Source of the DNA: Alcanivorax sp. 1008
Lineage (GTDB): Bacteria; Pseudomonadota; Gammaproteobacteria; Pseudomonadales; Alcanivoracaceae
Assembly: GCF_020667895.1 (NCBI RefSeq)
Contig: NZ_JAFMPS010000008.1
Location: forward strand, 87,871 to 151,870
Direction of reading: 5' to 3'
DNA: 64,000 nt
Below are positions 28,299-37,923 of the stretch, piece by piece; the first letter of the stretch is position 1; each line of letters begins with the position of its first letter. A model generated the notes under the pieces. It was not told where the DNA came from. It saw only the letters and a list, made by a program, of their open reading frames with translations, and did not search any database. The position numbers and the translations under genes were made by a program.

Positions 28299-28323
28299 AA
28301 TCCCGACTAAATTGGTCAAGTAT
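28299..28323 (-). promoter_or_regulatory. IscR type 1 operator and promoter of iscR
   Basis: Compared with the E. coli type 1 consensus, 22 of 25 positions fit when read on the plus strand; the ends are AATCCCGACT and GGTCAAGTAT. On the minus strand it contains a -35 TTGACC at the same position within the operator as in the sufB site. A weak -10 (TAGCCT) lies 18 bases downstream. The matching geometry at both promoters supports coordinate regulation. Confidence 0.82.
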
Positions 28324-28336
28324 TCCGGACGGAGAG

Positions 28337-29101
28337 CTACTCGCCTTCCTGCCTGACCGTGTCGAAGTCCTCGTCATTCAGCTGCGGCAGCTTTTCGTCG
28401 CAACTGCGAATGCCCTGATCGGACAACGACTGGCACATCCGATCTATCTTGGTATCCACCGCATGCATATGGTCCAGCAGCAGGTGAATGGCCTGGGCCA
28501 CCGGGTCCGGCATATCGCTGGCCATACCGTATGCCTCGAAACCGATCTTCTTGGCCATTTCCTCCCGGGCGCGCTCCTTGTCGGTTTCTGGCTGGCGAAT
28601 CACCCGGCCGGGGATACCGACCACCGTGGCGCCCTCGGGCACATCCCGGGTGACCACTGAATTGGAACCCACCTTGCTGCCAGCCCCAAGAGTGATCGGC
28701 CCCAGCACCTTGGCGCCGGCGCCAACCACCACGCCATCGCCAAGCGTGGGGTGGCGCTTACCCTTGTTCCAGGTAGTGCCGCCCAGCGTGACGCCGTGAT
28801 ACAGGGTGACGTCGTCGCCTATCTCGGCGGTTTCACCAATCACCACACCCATGCCGTGATCAATAAAGAAACGTCGACCGATGGTGGCGCCGGGGTGGAT
28901 TTCAACCCCGGTCATCCAGCGGCTGAAAGCAGAAATCAAACGGGCCAGTAACTTCAGGCCGACCTTCCAGCAGCCATGTGCAAGACGATGGAACAGCAGC
29001 GCGTGCAGGCCCGGATAGGTCAGCAGCACCTCAAAACTGTTACGCGCCGCCGGGTCGCGGTGAAATACCGAGCGGATGTCTTCACGGATATGAGCAAACA
29101 T
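28337..29101 (-). CDS. cysE: Serine O-acetyltransferase
   Basis: First committed step of cysteine synthesis (serine + acetyl-CoA to O-acetylserine). The 254-residue protein has an N-terminal helical domain and left-handed beta-helix hexapeptide repeats ([49 protein letters not shown]). Catalytic histidines are in [10 protein letters not shown] and YHGVTLGG. The start at 29101 has GGGAG close upstream. It lies 21 bases after trmJ and 85 bases before iscR, so cysteine supply and cysteine desulfuration are adjacent. Confidence 0.95.
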   Translation of the reverse strand: MFAHIREDIRSVFHRDPAARNSFEVLLTYPGLHALLFHRLAHGCWKVGLKLLARLISAFSRWMTGVEIHPGATIGRRFFIDHGMGVVIGETAEIGDDVTLYHGVTLGGTTWNKGKRHPTLGDGVVVGAGAKVLGPITLGAGSKVGSNSVVTRDVPEGATVVGIPGRVIRQPETDKERAREEMAKKIGFEAYGMASDMPDPVAQAIHLLLDHMHAVDTKIDRMCQSLSDQGIRSCDEKLPQLNDEDFDTVRQEGE

Positions 29102-29122
29102 AAACACTCCCAACAGGGGACG

Positions 29123-29884
29123 TTACTTTTCCCAACGCTTTTCAATGCTGGCAAGAATGCCGCGCAGGATACCGACTTCCATTTTGTCCGGCCGGGCTCG
29201 CATAAACAGGCGCCGCAGTCGTGAGCCTACCTGCGCGGGATTGGCCGGGTCCAGAAAGCCGCTTGTGGTAGCGACTCGCTCAAGATGCTCCAGCAGGAGG
29301 GCAACATCCTGATTACTAGCTGGCGGCTCATCCCAGACCAGCTCAGGCAACGGCATGCTATAACGCCTGGCTCTGGCCTCTGGCATATCCACCTCATCAC
29401 CGACCAGCGCCAGACGCAGCTCGTAGCTGATCAGCTGCACCGCTGACGCCACATTCAGCACACCATATTCCGGCGCACTGGGAATGGATACATGCAAATT
29501 GCAGCGCTGCAGCTCTTCATTGGTCAGGCCCCTGTCCTCACGACCAAACATCACCGCCACTTTCATGTCCGGCTCGGCGGCAATACGATCCCCCAGCTGG
29601 CGCGGCGTGATACAGGGCCAGGGAATGCGGCGCTGGCGGGCACTGGTGCCAATCACCAGATCCGCATCACCCAATGCCTCGTCCAGATCCGCGCATACCT
29701 GCGCCCTCTCAAGCACATCAACCGCACCTTCGGTGGCGCGGGCACTGGCCTCCGGATCGGGAAATCTGACCGGCCGAATCAGGCGCAGATCAGACAAACC
29801 CATGGTTTTCATGGCCCGCGCCGCCGCACCAACATTGCCGGGGTGCCGGGTTTCCACCATCACAATACGCACACGATCAAGCAT
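29123..29884 (-). CDS. trmJ: tRNA (cytidine/uridine-2'-O-)-methyltransferase TrmJ
   Basis: A SpoU/TrmH (SPOUT) methyltransferase modifying position 32 of tRNAs. The start at 29884 (MLDRVRIVMVETRHPGNVG) aligns with the family; an ATG at 29902 adds six residues. Knot motifs are AVMFGREDRGLTNEELQRCN and SIPSAPEYGVLNVASAVQL. The C-terminal extension after residue 165 matches TrmJ rather than TrmH. The gene is divergent from suhB; the order suhB / trmJ-cysE-iscR-iscS is as in Pseudomonas. Confidence 0.94.
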   Translation of the reverse strand: MLDRVRIVMVETRHPGNVGAAARAMKTMGLSDLRLIRPVRFPDPEASARATEGAVDVLERAQVCADLDEALGDADLVIGTSARQRRIPWPCITPRQLGDRIAAEPDMKVAVMFGREDRGLTNEELQRCNLHVSIPSAPEYGVLNVASAVQLISYELRLALVGDEVDMPEARARRYSMPLPELVWDEPPASNQDVALLLEHLERVATTSGFLDPANPAQVGSRLRRLFMRARPDKMEVGILRGILASIEKRWEK

Positions 29885-29965
29885 GGCTGCCACTAAATCC
29901 ATGAAAAAAGAGGCGCATGTTAACAGTTGAAGACACTACAGGCACTGCCGCGACGCCGGCCGCTC

Positions 29966-29974
29966 TGCTACAAT
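29966..29974 (+). promoter_or_regulatory. Extended -10 promoter of suhB
   Basis: TGCTACAAT is an extended -10 (TGn plus TACAAT). A weak -35 (CTGCCG) lies 18 bases upstream. The start point would be about 35 bases before the suhB ATG. Confidence 0.5.
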
Positions 29975-30013
29975 CCGCGCCCTACTACCCGCTCTTTTAC
30001 AGGATTGCTCCCC

Positions 30014-30832
30014 ATGCTGGCTCCCCAGGTCAACATTGCCCAACGCGCTGCCCGTCAGGCAGGCAACATTCTCCGCCGTGCGGCTGAAGACGTATCCGTC
30101 ATCAGTGTGCAGAAAAAAGGCATTAATGACTTCGTCACCGAAGTGGACCGGGCCAGCGAAGCAAAGATCATCGAAGTGATCAGTAAGGCCTATCCGGACC
30201 ACGGTTTCCTTGGCGAGGAGACCGGCATCATCGAAGGCAAAGGCGAAGGGCGCGACTGGCAGTGGGTGATCGATCCCCTGGACGGCACCACCAACTTTAT
30301 CCATGGCTTTCCCCAGTACTGCATTTCTATTGCCCTGAAACACAAGGGCAAGGTCGAGCACGCGCTCATCTACGATCCACTGCGCGACGAAGAATTCACC
30401 GCCAGCAAAGGGCGTGGCGCGGCACTTAACGGCCGCCGCCTGCGGGTCACTCAGCCCACCGGACTGGAAGGCACTCTGATCGGCACCGGCTTTCCGTTCC
30501 GCAAGGATCAGGCAGAGCATATGGACGCCTATCTGGCCATGTTCAAGGAAATCGCCGCCAGCACGGCAGGCCTGCGTCGCCCTGGTTCCGCAGCGCTGGA
30601 TCTGGCCTGGGTGGCGGCCGGGCGTATGGATGGTTTTTTCGAGATGGGCCTGCAAGAGTGGGACATCGCGGCCGGATCTTTGCTGGTCACAGAGGCAGGC
30701 GGCCTGATTGGCGATCTAAGTGGCAACCCGCGCCATCTGGAGAGCGGCAACGTGGTGGCTGGCTCGGTAAAGGTGTTCAAAGGTTTGCTGCAGAAGATCC
30801 AGCCGCACCTGACAGAAAAGCTGAAGCGTTAA
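30014..30832 (+). CDS. suhB: Inositol-1-monophosphatase family protein SuhB
   Basis: A 272-residue Mg-dependent phosphatase (E. coli SuhB 267). SuhB also acts in rRNA antitermination complexes. Metal-binding motifs are FLGEETG, IDPLDGTTNFIHGFPQYCIS and the C-terminal LQEWDIAAGSLLVTEAGG. The start MLAPQVNIAQRAARQAG at 30014 is the family start with AGGA nine bases upstream; the open frame further upstream is not family-like. Confidence 0.95.
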   Translation: MLAPQVNIAQRAARQAGNILRRAAEDVSVISVQKKGINDFVTEVDRASEAKIIEVISKAYPDHGFLGEETGIIEGKGEGRDWQWVIDPLDGTTNFIHGFPQYCISIALKHKGKVEHALIYDPLRDEEFTASKGRGAALNGRRLRVTQPTGLEGTLIGTGFPFRKDQAEHMDAYLAMFKEIAASTAGLRRPGSAALDLAWVAAGRMDGFFEMGLQEWDIAAGSLLVTEAGGLIGDLSGNPRHLESGNVVAGSVKVFKGLLQKIQPHLTEKLKR

Positions 30833-30858
30833 TCAGGGCGAGTATGGTCAACAACAAA

Positions 30859-30885
30859 AAAGGCGCCTCAGGGCGCCTTTCTTTT
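30859..30885. terminator. Bidirectional terminator between suhB and the DUF465 gene
   Basis: A perfect nine-base-pair stem AAAGGCGCC / GGCGCCTTT with a TCAG loop, with T-rich sequence to the right and an A run to the left. It lies 27 bases after suhB and 16 bases after the convergent DUF465 gene. Confidence 0.9.
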
Positions 30886-30900
30886 CTCCACCTGCCGCTG

Positions 30901-31146
30901 TCAGGAAACAGCCTCCCGCAGCATGGCATACATCTCATCTTTCAGCTTCAACCGCGCCTTTTTGCGTTGCTCCAGATAGTCATCCGAGGTTGTCTCTACA
31001 CCGGTTTCGATGCGACGCACCTCATGATCAACATCATGGTACTGGTCAAACAGCTTGGCAAAGTGGTTATTGCTCATTTTCAGATCGTGAATCTGCTCAC
31101 GATACTCAGGCAGTTCATGCAACAGGTCATGTTTTTCAACGGTCAT
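30901..31146 (-). CDS. YdcH family (DUF465) small protein
   Basis: An 81-residue, highly charged helical protein of the DUF465/YdcH family (start MTVEKHDLLHELPEYREQIH, then KARLKLKDEMYAML). The family consists of small coiled-coil proteins without an established function. The start at 31146 has GTGGAG six bases upstream; a GTG four codons earlier is that same ribosome site and is unlikely. A good minus-strand promoter lies just upstream. Confidence 0.85.
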   Translation of the reverse strand: MTVEKHDLLHELPEYREQIHDLKMSNNHFAKLFDQYHDVDHEVRRIETGVETTSDDYLEQRKKARLKLKDEMYAMLREAVS

Positions 31147-31180
31147 TCGTGTCTCCACAAGTTAGCAATGCAAGTTGACT

Positions 31181-31210
31181 AGTATAACATCAGCATATCC
31201 TCTCTGTCAG
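31181..31210 (-). promoter_or_regulatory. Promoter of the DUF465 gene
   Basis: On the minus strand -35 CTGACA (31210-31205), 18-base spacer and -10 TATACT (31186-31181). Both hexamers are five of six matches. Confidence 0.6.
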
Positions 31211-31283
31211 ACTGTCTATTGATCTGGGTCAGCCCAACGCCCTGCTCTGCCGATCACAATCAAATCCTACACAGGAGAGAGCA

Positions 31284-31610
31284 ATGGAAAGTCGACTACA
31301 GAAACTGGAGGCCCTTCGTGACAGCCTGATGCAGCGGCTGGAACGCTACCACCAGCATCAGAAACGAGCGGATGGCCCGTTGGATCCAGACTTCGCCGAG
31401 CAGGCTGTAGAGGTGCAGAACGACGAGGTGGTGGAAGCGCTGGAGGAAGAAGGACGCGACCGACTGATACAGGTAAACCATGCTCTGGCTCGCATCCAAC
31501 AGGACGCCGGGGATATCTGTGAACGCTGCCAAGGGGCCATCAGCGCGGGGCGATTAAGCGCCCTGCCGGAAGCCACTCTATGCGCAGACTGTGCCAGCTC
31601 GGAACAGTAA
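31284..31610 (+). CDS. Short DksA/TraR-type zinc finger protein
   Basis: A 108-residue DksA/TraR-family protein, shorter than DksA (151). A helical hairpin (LQKLEALRDSLMQRLERYHQ ... DRLIQVNHALARIQQ) is followed by a four-cysteine zinc finger (CERCQGAI ... CADC). At the hairpin tip it has DPDFAEQA, which resembles the acidic D-x-x-D-x-A tip used by DksA in the RNA polymerase secondary channel, so polymerase binding is plausible. AGGAGAGA lies upstream. It is monocistronic and ends at a hairpin shared with the convergent gene. Confidence 0.87.
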   Translation: MESRLQKLEALRDSLMQRLERYHQHQKRADGPLDPDFAEQAVEVQNDEVVEALEEEGRDRLIQVNHALARIQQDAGDICERCQGAISAGRLSALPEATLCADCASSEQ

Positions 31611-31638
31611 TTGAGTAATTAAAGCTTCGGTGTACAGC

Positions 31639-31666
31639 GCGGGGTGGATCACAATATCCACCCCGC
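31639..31666. terminator. Hairpin between convergent DksA-like and UPF0114 genes
   Basis: A perfect 11-base-pair stem (GCGGGGTGGAT / ATCCACCCCGC) with a six-base loop. There is no T tract on either side, so it may act as an mRNA end stabiliser or weak terminator rather than a classical intrinsic terminator. Confidence 0.6.
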
Positions 31667-31680
31667 AAGTGCTGCAACTA

Positions 31681-32172
31681 TCAGTGACGGGTCAAACGAT
31701 CAAGAACGCCCATGCCGAATGCGGACAGCACAAAGGTTATGTGAATAATCACATACCAAAGCAGCTTGTCATTTTCGATGTTCTGGGCATTCATAAAAAC
31801 CTTCAGAAGATGAATAGATGAGATGGCAACAATAGATGCTGCCACCTTGTTCTTCAGGCTGGTGGAGTCCATCTTGCCCAGCCAGCTAAGCTTTTCAGAG
31901 CCCTCGTCAATATCCAGCCGCGATACAAAGTTCTCGTAACCGGAGAACATCACCATCACCAGCAAGCCGCCAACCAGCGCAATATCGATCAGGGTCAGAA
32001 TCTTGAGAATCAGATCCGCTTCAGCTATCTGAAAAACGTTCGGCAAGATATAAAAAACTTCCTGAAAAAACTTAATAGCAAGAGCCAGCAGGGTCAGACT
32101 CAAGCCCAGATAAATCGGGGCCAGAATCCAACGCGTGGCATACATCAAGCGTTCCAGAAACCTCTCCGCCAT
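31681..32172 (-). CDS. UPF0114 (YqhA family) membrane protein
   Basis: A 163-residue membrane protein with four hydrophobic helices, recognisable as the TIGR00645/UPF0114 family by [20 protein letters not shown] and [19 protein letters not shown]. The function is unknown. Its start overlaps the secF stop (TGATG), so it is the last cistron of the queA-tgt-yajC-secD-secF unit here; I know of no functional link between this family and Sec. Confidence 0.88.
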   Translation of the reverse strand: MAERFLERLMYATRWILAPIYLGLSLTLLALAIKFFQEVFYILPNVFQIAEADLILKILTLIDIALVGGLLVMVMFSGYENFVSRLDIDEGSEKLSWLGKMDSTSLKNKVAASIVAISSIHLLKVFMNAQNIENDKLLWYVIIHITFVLSAFGMGVLDRLTRH

Positions 32173-33092
32173 CAGGGAGCCTCATCCACTTCTTCGACAA
32201 TCGGAATAATAAAGTCTTCCTTGTCCAGCTTCATAGCCAGCGCCAGATTGCAGACAATATAAATGGAGGAGTAAGTACCAACGATAATGCCGATGGACAA
32301 CGCCAGCGAGAAGCTGTGAACCGCCTCGCCACCGAAAAACTGCAGTGCCAGCACTACCAGCAAGGTAGTTAACGATGTGTTCACCGTCCGACCGATGGTC
32401 AACTGGATGGCGCTGTTAACAATTTCCGCTGGATTATTCAGCCGTGTGGTACGAAACATGTCGCGAACATAATCCGCCACCACAATGGAGTCGTTAATCG
32501 AGTAACCGATCAACGCCAGCAGAGCCGCCAGAACGGTCAAGTCCACCTGCCACTGGAACAGGGAGAAAACACCAAGAACGATGACCACGTCGTGGAACAG
32601 AGCAACCACCGCCGCCACACCAAACTTGTTGGTAAAACGGAACCAGATATAGATAAGCATGGCGCCCAGCGCCATTAGCAGCGCCAAACCAGACTGATCA
32701 CGAAGCTCGTTACCCACCTGAGGACCAACAAACTCTACCCGGCGCAACTCCACCTCTGGCAGGGCGCCCTCCAGCAAGGCAAACAGCTCCAGGCCCACCT
32801 CGTCGTTGCCGATATCCCCTTTCGGTGCCACTCGCACCACCACATCGCGAGCCGAACCAAAATGCTGGATGACCGCATCATCGTAAGGGGTTCCCTGCAA
32901 TGCATTGCGGGCGTCCTGAATAACGATGTCCTGTGGCGAACTGACCTCAATCAACGCGCCGCCGGTGAAGTCCAAACCAAGATTCAGACCCTTGCCAACC
33001 AGCAAGCCCAGCGAAGCCAAAACCAGAACGATGGAGAGCACGCCGAAGGTACGACGCAATCCCATGAAGTCAAAACGATGCAGTGCGTCCAT
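32172..33092 (-). CDS. secF: Protein translocase subunit SecF
   Basis: A 306-residue RND-type membrane subunit that uses the proton gradient to aid release of secreted proteins. It has six predicted helices. Family motifs are [15 protein letters not shown] near the N-terminus, [14 protein letters not shown] and [23 protein letters not shown] lies upstream of the ATG; the gene starts ten bases after secD. Confidence 0.96.
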   Translation of the reverse strand: MDALHRFDFMGLRRTFGVLSIVLVLASLGLLVGKGLNLGLDFTGGALIEVSSPQDIVIQDARNALQGTPYDDAVIQHFGSARDVVVRVAPKGDIGNDEVGLELFALLEGALPEVELRRVEFVGPQVGNELRDQSGLALLMALGAMLIYIWFRFTNKFGVAAVVALFHDVVIVLGVFSLFQWQVDLTVLAALLALIGYSINDSIVVADYVRDMFRTTRLNNPAEIVNSAIQLTIGRTVNTSLTTLLVVLALQFFGGEAVHSFSLALSIGIIVGTYSSIYIVCNLALAMKLDKEDFIIPIVEEVDEAP

Positions 33093-33102
33093 GGTGTTCT
33101 CC

Positions 33103-34971
33103 TTAAATACTCAGCCGTGACGGCGCGCGGGATGCCCGGCCGTAGATAAAGCCAACCATGGCTCGAGTGCCGATAATGGCGGTAAACATGGATGTCAGGA
33201 TGCCGATAAACAGTGTTACCGCAAAGCCCTGCACTGATCCGGCTCCAGCAGCAAACAGAATCACCGCAACAATCATGGTGGTGATATTGGCGTCGATAAT
33301 AGTAGAGAAAGCCCGGTCAAAGCCGGCCTCAATTGCCTTCAATGGCGCCAGTCCATCTTTCAGCGACTGCTTGATCTGCTCGAAGATCAGCACATTGGCG
33401 TCCACCGCCATACCAACAGTCAGCACGATACCGGCGATACCGGGCAGGGTCAGCGTTGCACCAGGAATCAGTGACAGGATGCCAACAATGATGATCAGAT
33501 TTCCCACCAGCGCGATATTGGCAATCAGTCCGAATACCTTGTACCAGACCGCCATAAAAACCAGCACCAGCGACATGCCAATAACCATCGACTTGAAGCC
33601 CGCTTTAATATTGTCAGCGCCCAGGCTTGGGCCGATGGTGCGCTCTTCGATAATCGAGATCGGCGCGGCCAGACCACCGGCACGCAGCAACAACGCCAGC
33701 TCCGAAGCTTCAGCTGCACTGTCCAGGCCGGTAATCCGGAAACGGCTACTAAGCACAGATTGAATGATCGCCACGTTAATAACGTACTGCTCTGAGGTAT
33801 TCACCACCCGCTCTTGACGCACACCTTCTGCATCCATGTAGCGCTCGATTTCGCTTTTATTCTCAATAAACAAAACACCCATCGGCTTGCCGACGTTATC
33901 TTCCGTAATTCTCTGCATGCGACGAGCACCGCCAGCATCCAGAGTGATATTCACTTCCGGTACGCCTCGCTCATCAAAGCCCATCTGGGCATTGGTGACC
34001 TGATCACCGGTAACGATGCTCTGACGGCGCAGAATCACCGGCATGCCATCATCCTTGAAAGGAAATATCTCGGTACCCACTGGCGCCACAGAAGGAATCC
34101 GACCGGCATACTCATCCGCCACCAGGCGGAATTCCAGCGTCGCCGTGCGACCAAGAATACGCCGCGCCTGAGCGGCATCCTGAATACCGGGTAGCTGGAC
34201 AACGATACGGTCAACACCCTGGCGTTGCACCACCGGCTCGCCAACACCCAGTTCATTCACCCGGTTAGCCAAGGAAGTACGGTTCTGGTCCACCGCGTAA
34301 TCCTGAATCTCCTTTACTCCCTGCTCGCTAAGGCTCATCCGCAGTGCAACAGAGTCATCTAAACGACGACCGGTGAACTCACGCAGCCGTGTGCGAATCT
34401 TGTTCTCCATGGCATCCAGACCGGCCAGATCGTGAAACTGCACCAGCAAATCCCGGCCATCCTGTTCAACACTGCGATAACGCACTCCGTCGTCGCGCAG
34501 CATAAGACGTACTTCACCAGCCCAGGCTTCCATGCGCTGGCGTACTGCCGCCTCGCTGTCTACCTGAATCAGAAAGTGCACACCGCCGCGCAGATCGAGG
34601 CCCAGATTCATCGGGCTGGCACCAATTTTGCGCAACCAGTCCGGCGTGGTTGGCGCCAAATTCAAAGCCACCACATAATCCCGACCCAGCGCCCCCTCGG
34701 CGATTATCTTGCCGCGCAGCTGATCATCATTGCTGCCCATGCGCACCAGCCAGGAAGTGCCCACCTGCTCGCCAGCACTGTGGTCGATACCGGCATCCGC
34801 CAGGGCTTTATTCAGCTTTTCCCGGGCAAACGAGGATACTTCTCCGCCTGCTTCCGTACTGGAAACCTGAATCGCTGGAACATCAGGATAGAGATTGGGC
34901 ATGGCATACAGGCCACAGATGCCAAGTACGGCAATCAACAGCAGTAACTTCCAGCGCGGGTAATGGCTCAT
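33103..34971 (-). CDS. secD: Protein translocase subunit SecD
   Basis: A 622-residue partner of SecF. One N-terminal helix (residues 8-25) precedes a large periplasmic region with LGLDLRGGVHFLIQVD and VQLPGIQDAAQARRILGRTA, then five helices with VLTVGMAVDANVLIFEQIKQ and FDRAFSTIIDANITTM. Length is close to E. coli SecD (615). It lies 50 bases after yajC. Confidence 0.97.
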   Translation of the reverse strand: MSHYPRWKLLLLIAVLGICGLYAMPNLYPDVPAIQVSSTEAGGEVSSFAREKLNKALADAGIDHSAGEQVGTSWLVRMGSNDDQLRGKIIAEGALGRDYVVALNLAPTTPDWLRKIGASPMNLGLDLRGGVHFLIQVDSEAAVRQRMEAWAGEVRLMLRDDGVRYRSVEQDGRDLLVQFHDLAGLDAMENKIRTRLREFTGRRLDDSVALRMSLSEQGVKEIQDYAVDQNRTSLANRVNELGVGEPVVQRQGVDRIVVQLPGIQDAAQARRILGRTATLEFRLVADEYAGRIPSVAPVGTEIFPFKDDGMPVILRRQSIVTGDQVTNAQMGFDERGVPEVNITLDAGGARRMQRITEDNVGKPMGVLFIENKSEIERYMDAEGVRQERVVNTSEQYVINVAIIQSVLSSRFRITGLDSAAEASELALLLRAGGLAAPISIIEERTIGPSLGADNIKAGFKSMVIGMSLVLVFMAVWYKVFGLIANIALVGNLIIIVGILSLIPGATLTLPGIAGIVLTVGMAVDANVLIFEQIKQSLKDGLAPLKAIEAGFDRAFSTIIDANITTMIVAVILFAAGAGSVQGFAVTLFIGILTSMFTAIIGTRAMVGFIYGRASRAPSRLSI

Positions 34972-35021
34972 CAGGGGGTCTCCCGATGGACGTCACGACA
35001 ACGCCCATCCTTCAGGGTCAA

Positions 35022-35360
35022 TCAGATGCTTTTAATAGTGCCTTTCGGCAAGGTTGCAGAGATGGCGTTCTTCTGCAGTTTGATTTCCATGTTGGTAGAT
35101 ATCTCGATTACCACATAGTCATCCGTCACCTTATTGACCTTGCCCAGAATGCCGCCGGTGGTAACAACTTCATCACCTTTGGCCAATGCGCTGACCAGCT
35201 CACGGTGTTCCTTGGCACGCTTTGACTGCGGGCGGATCAGGAAGAAATAGAAAATAACCACCATACCGATGATCAGGATCCAGTCGAAACCAGCGCCTGG
35301 TCCAGCGGCTCCGGCAGGTGCAGTAGCTTCGGCAAACGCAGGGGAAATCAGCAGACTCAT
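35022..35360 (-). CDS. yajC: Sec translocon accessory protein YajC
   Basis: A 112-residue protein with an N-terminal hydrophobic helix (WILIIGMVVIFYFFLIRPQ) followed by the family signature RPQSKRAKEHRELVSALAKG and GDEVVTTGGILGKV. The N-terminal residues (MSLLISPAFAEATAPAG) resemble a signal peptide, common in YajC proteins. The tgt-yajC-secD-secF order is conserved. Confidence 0.95.
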   Translation of the reverse strand: MSLLISPAFAEATAPAGAAGPGAGFDWILIIGMVVIFYFFLIRPQSKRAKEHRELVSALAKGDEVVTTGGILGKVNKVTDDYVVIEISTNMEIKLQKNAISATLPKGTIKSI

Positions 35361-35380
35361 AAAAACTCCCGAAAAATCAG

Positions 35381-37565
<2,185 letters not shown>

Positions 37566-37630
37566 CATGCTTTACCGGCATGGAAAGAGGGCGCAAATGA
37601 TAGCTGATCCTGAGATTGGAATCATGGCCT

Positions 37631-37659
37631 CTGGCATTCGTCGCAGCGCTTGGTATACT
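37631..37659 (+). promoter_or_regulatory. Promoter of tRNA-Leu
   Basis: -35 CTGGCA (37631-37636), 17-base spacer, -10 TATACT (37654-37659). The tRNA 5' end follows 13 bases after the -10, so the leader is very short. Confidence 0.7.
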
Positions 37660-37671
37660 GCCGCCCCACTT

Positions 37672-37757
<86 letters not shown>

Positions 37758-37875
37758 ACTACTTGTCCATACATCCCGGAAAGACTCACATTGCCTATTA
37801 TTTTTCAATAGGTTAGAGAAATACCCTCCAGCAAGCCCCAGCTGATTCCAGCATTTTTCCAGAAAAGAGCAGTCG

Positions 37876-37916
37876 GCGGCGAACATCACCAGACTTTATC
37901 TGATGATGTTTACCGC
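37876..37916 (-). terminator. Terminator of the giant surface protein gene
   Basis: On the minus strand, GCGG..AACATCA and TGATGTT..CCGC form a long interrupted stem (outer four pairs, two-base mismatch, inner seven pairs). It begins eight bases after the stop at 37924 and is followed by the T-rich CTCTTTTC. Confidence 0.65.
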
Positions 37917-37923
37917 CAATACA

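Noticed and set aside
37794..37812. Six-base-pair hairpin (CCTATT / AATAGG) after tRNA-Leu as a terminator
   Set aside because: The stem is short and AT-rich and has no following T run; support is too weak to list.
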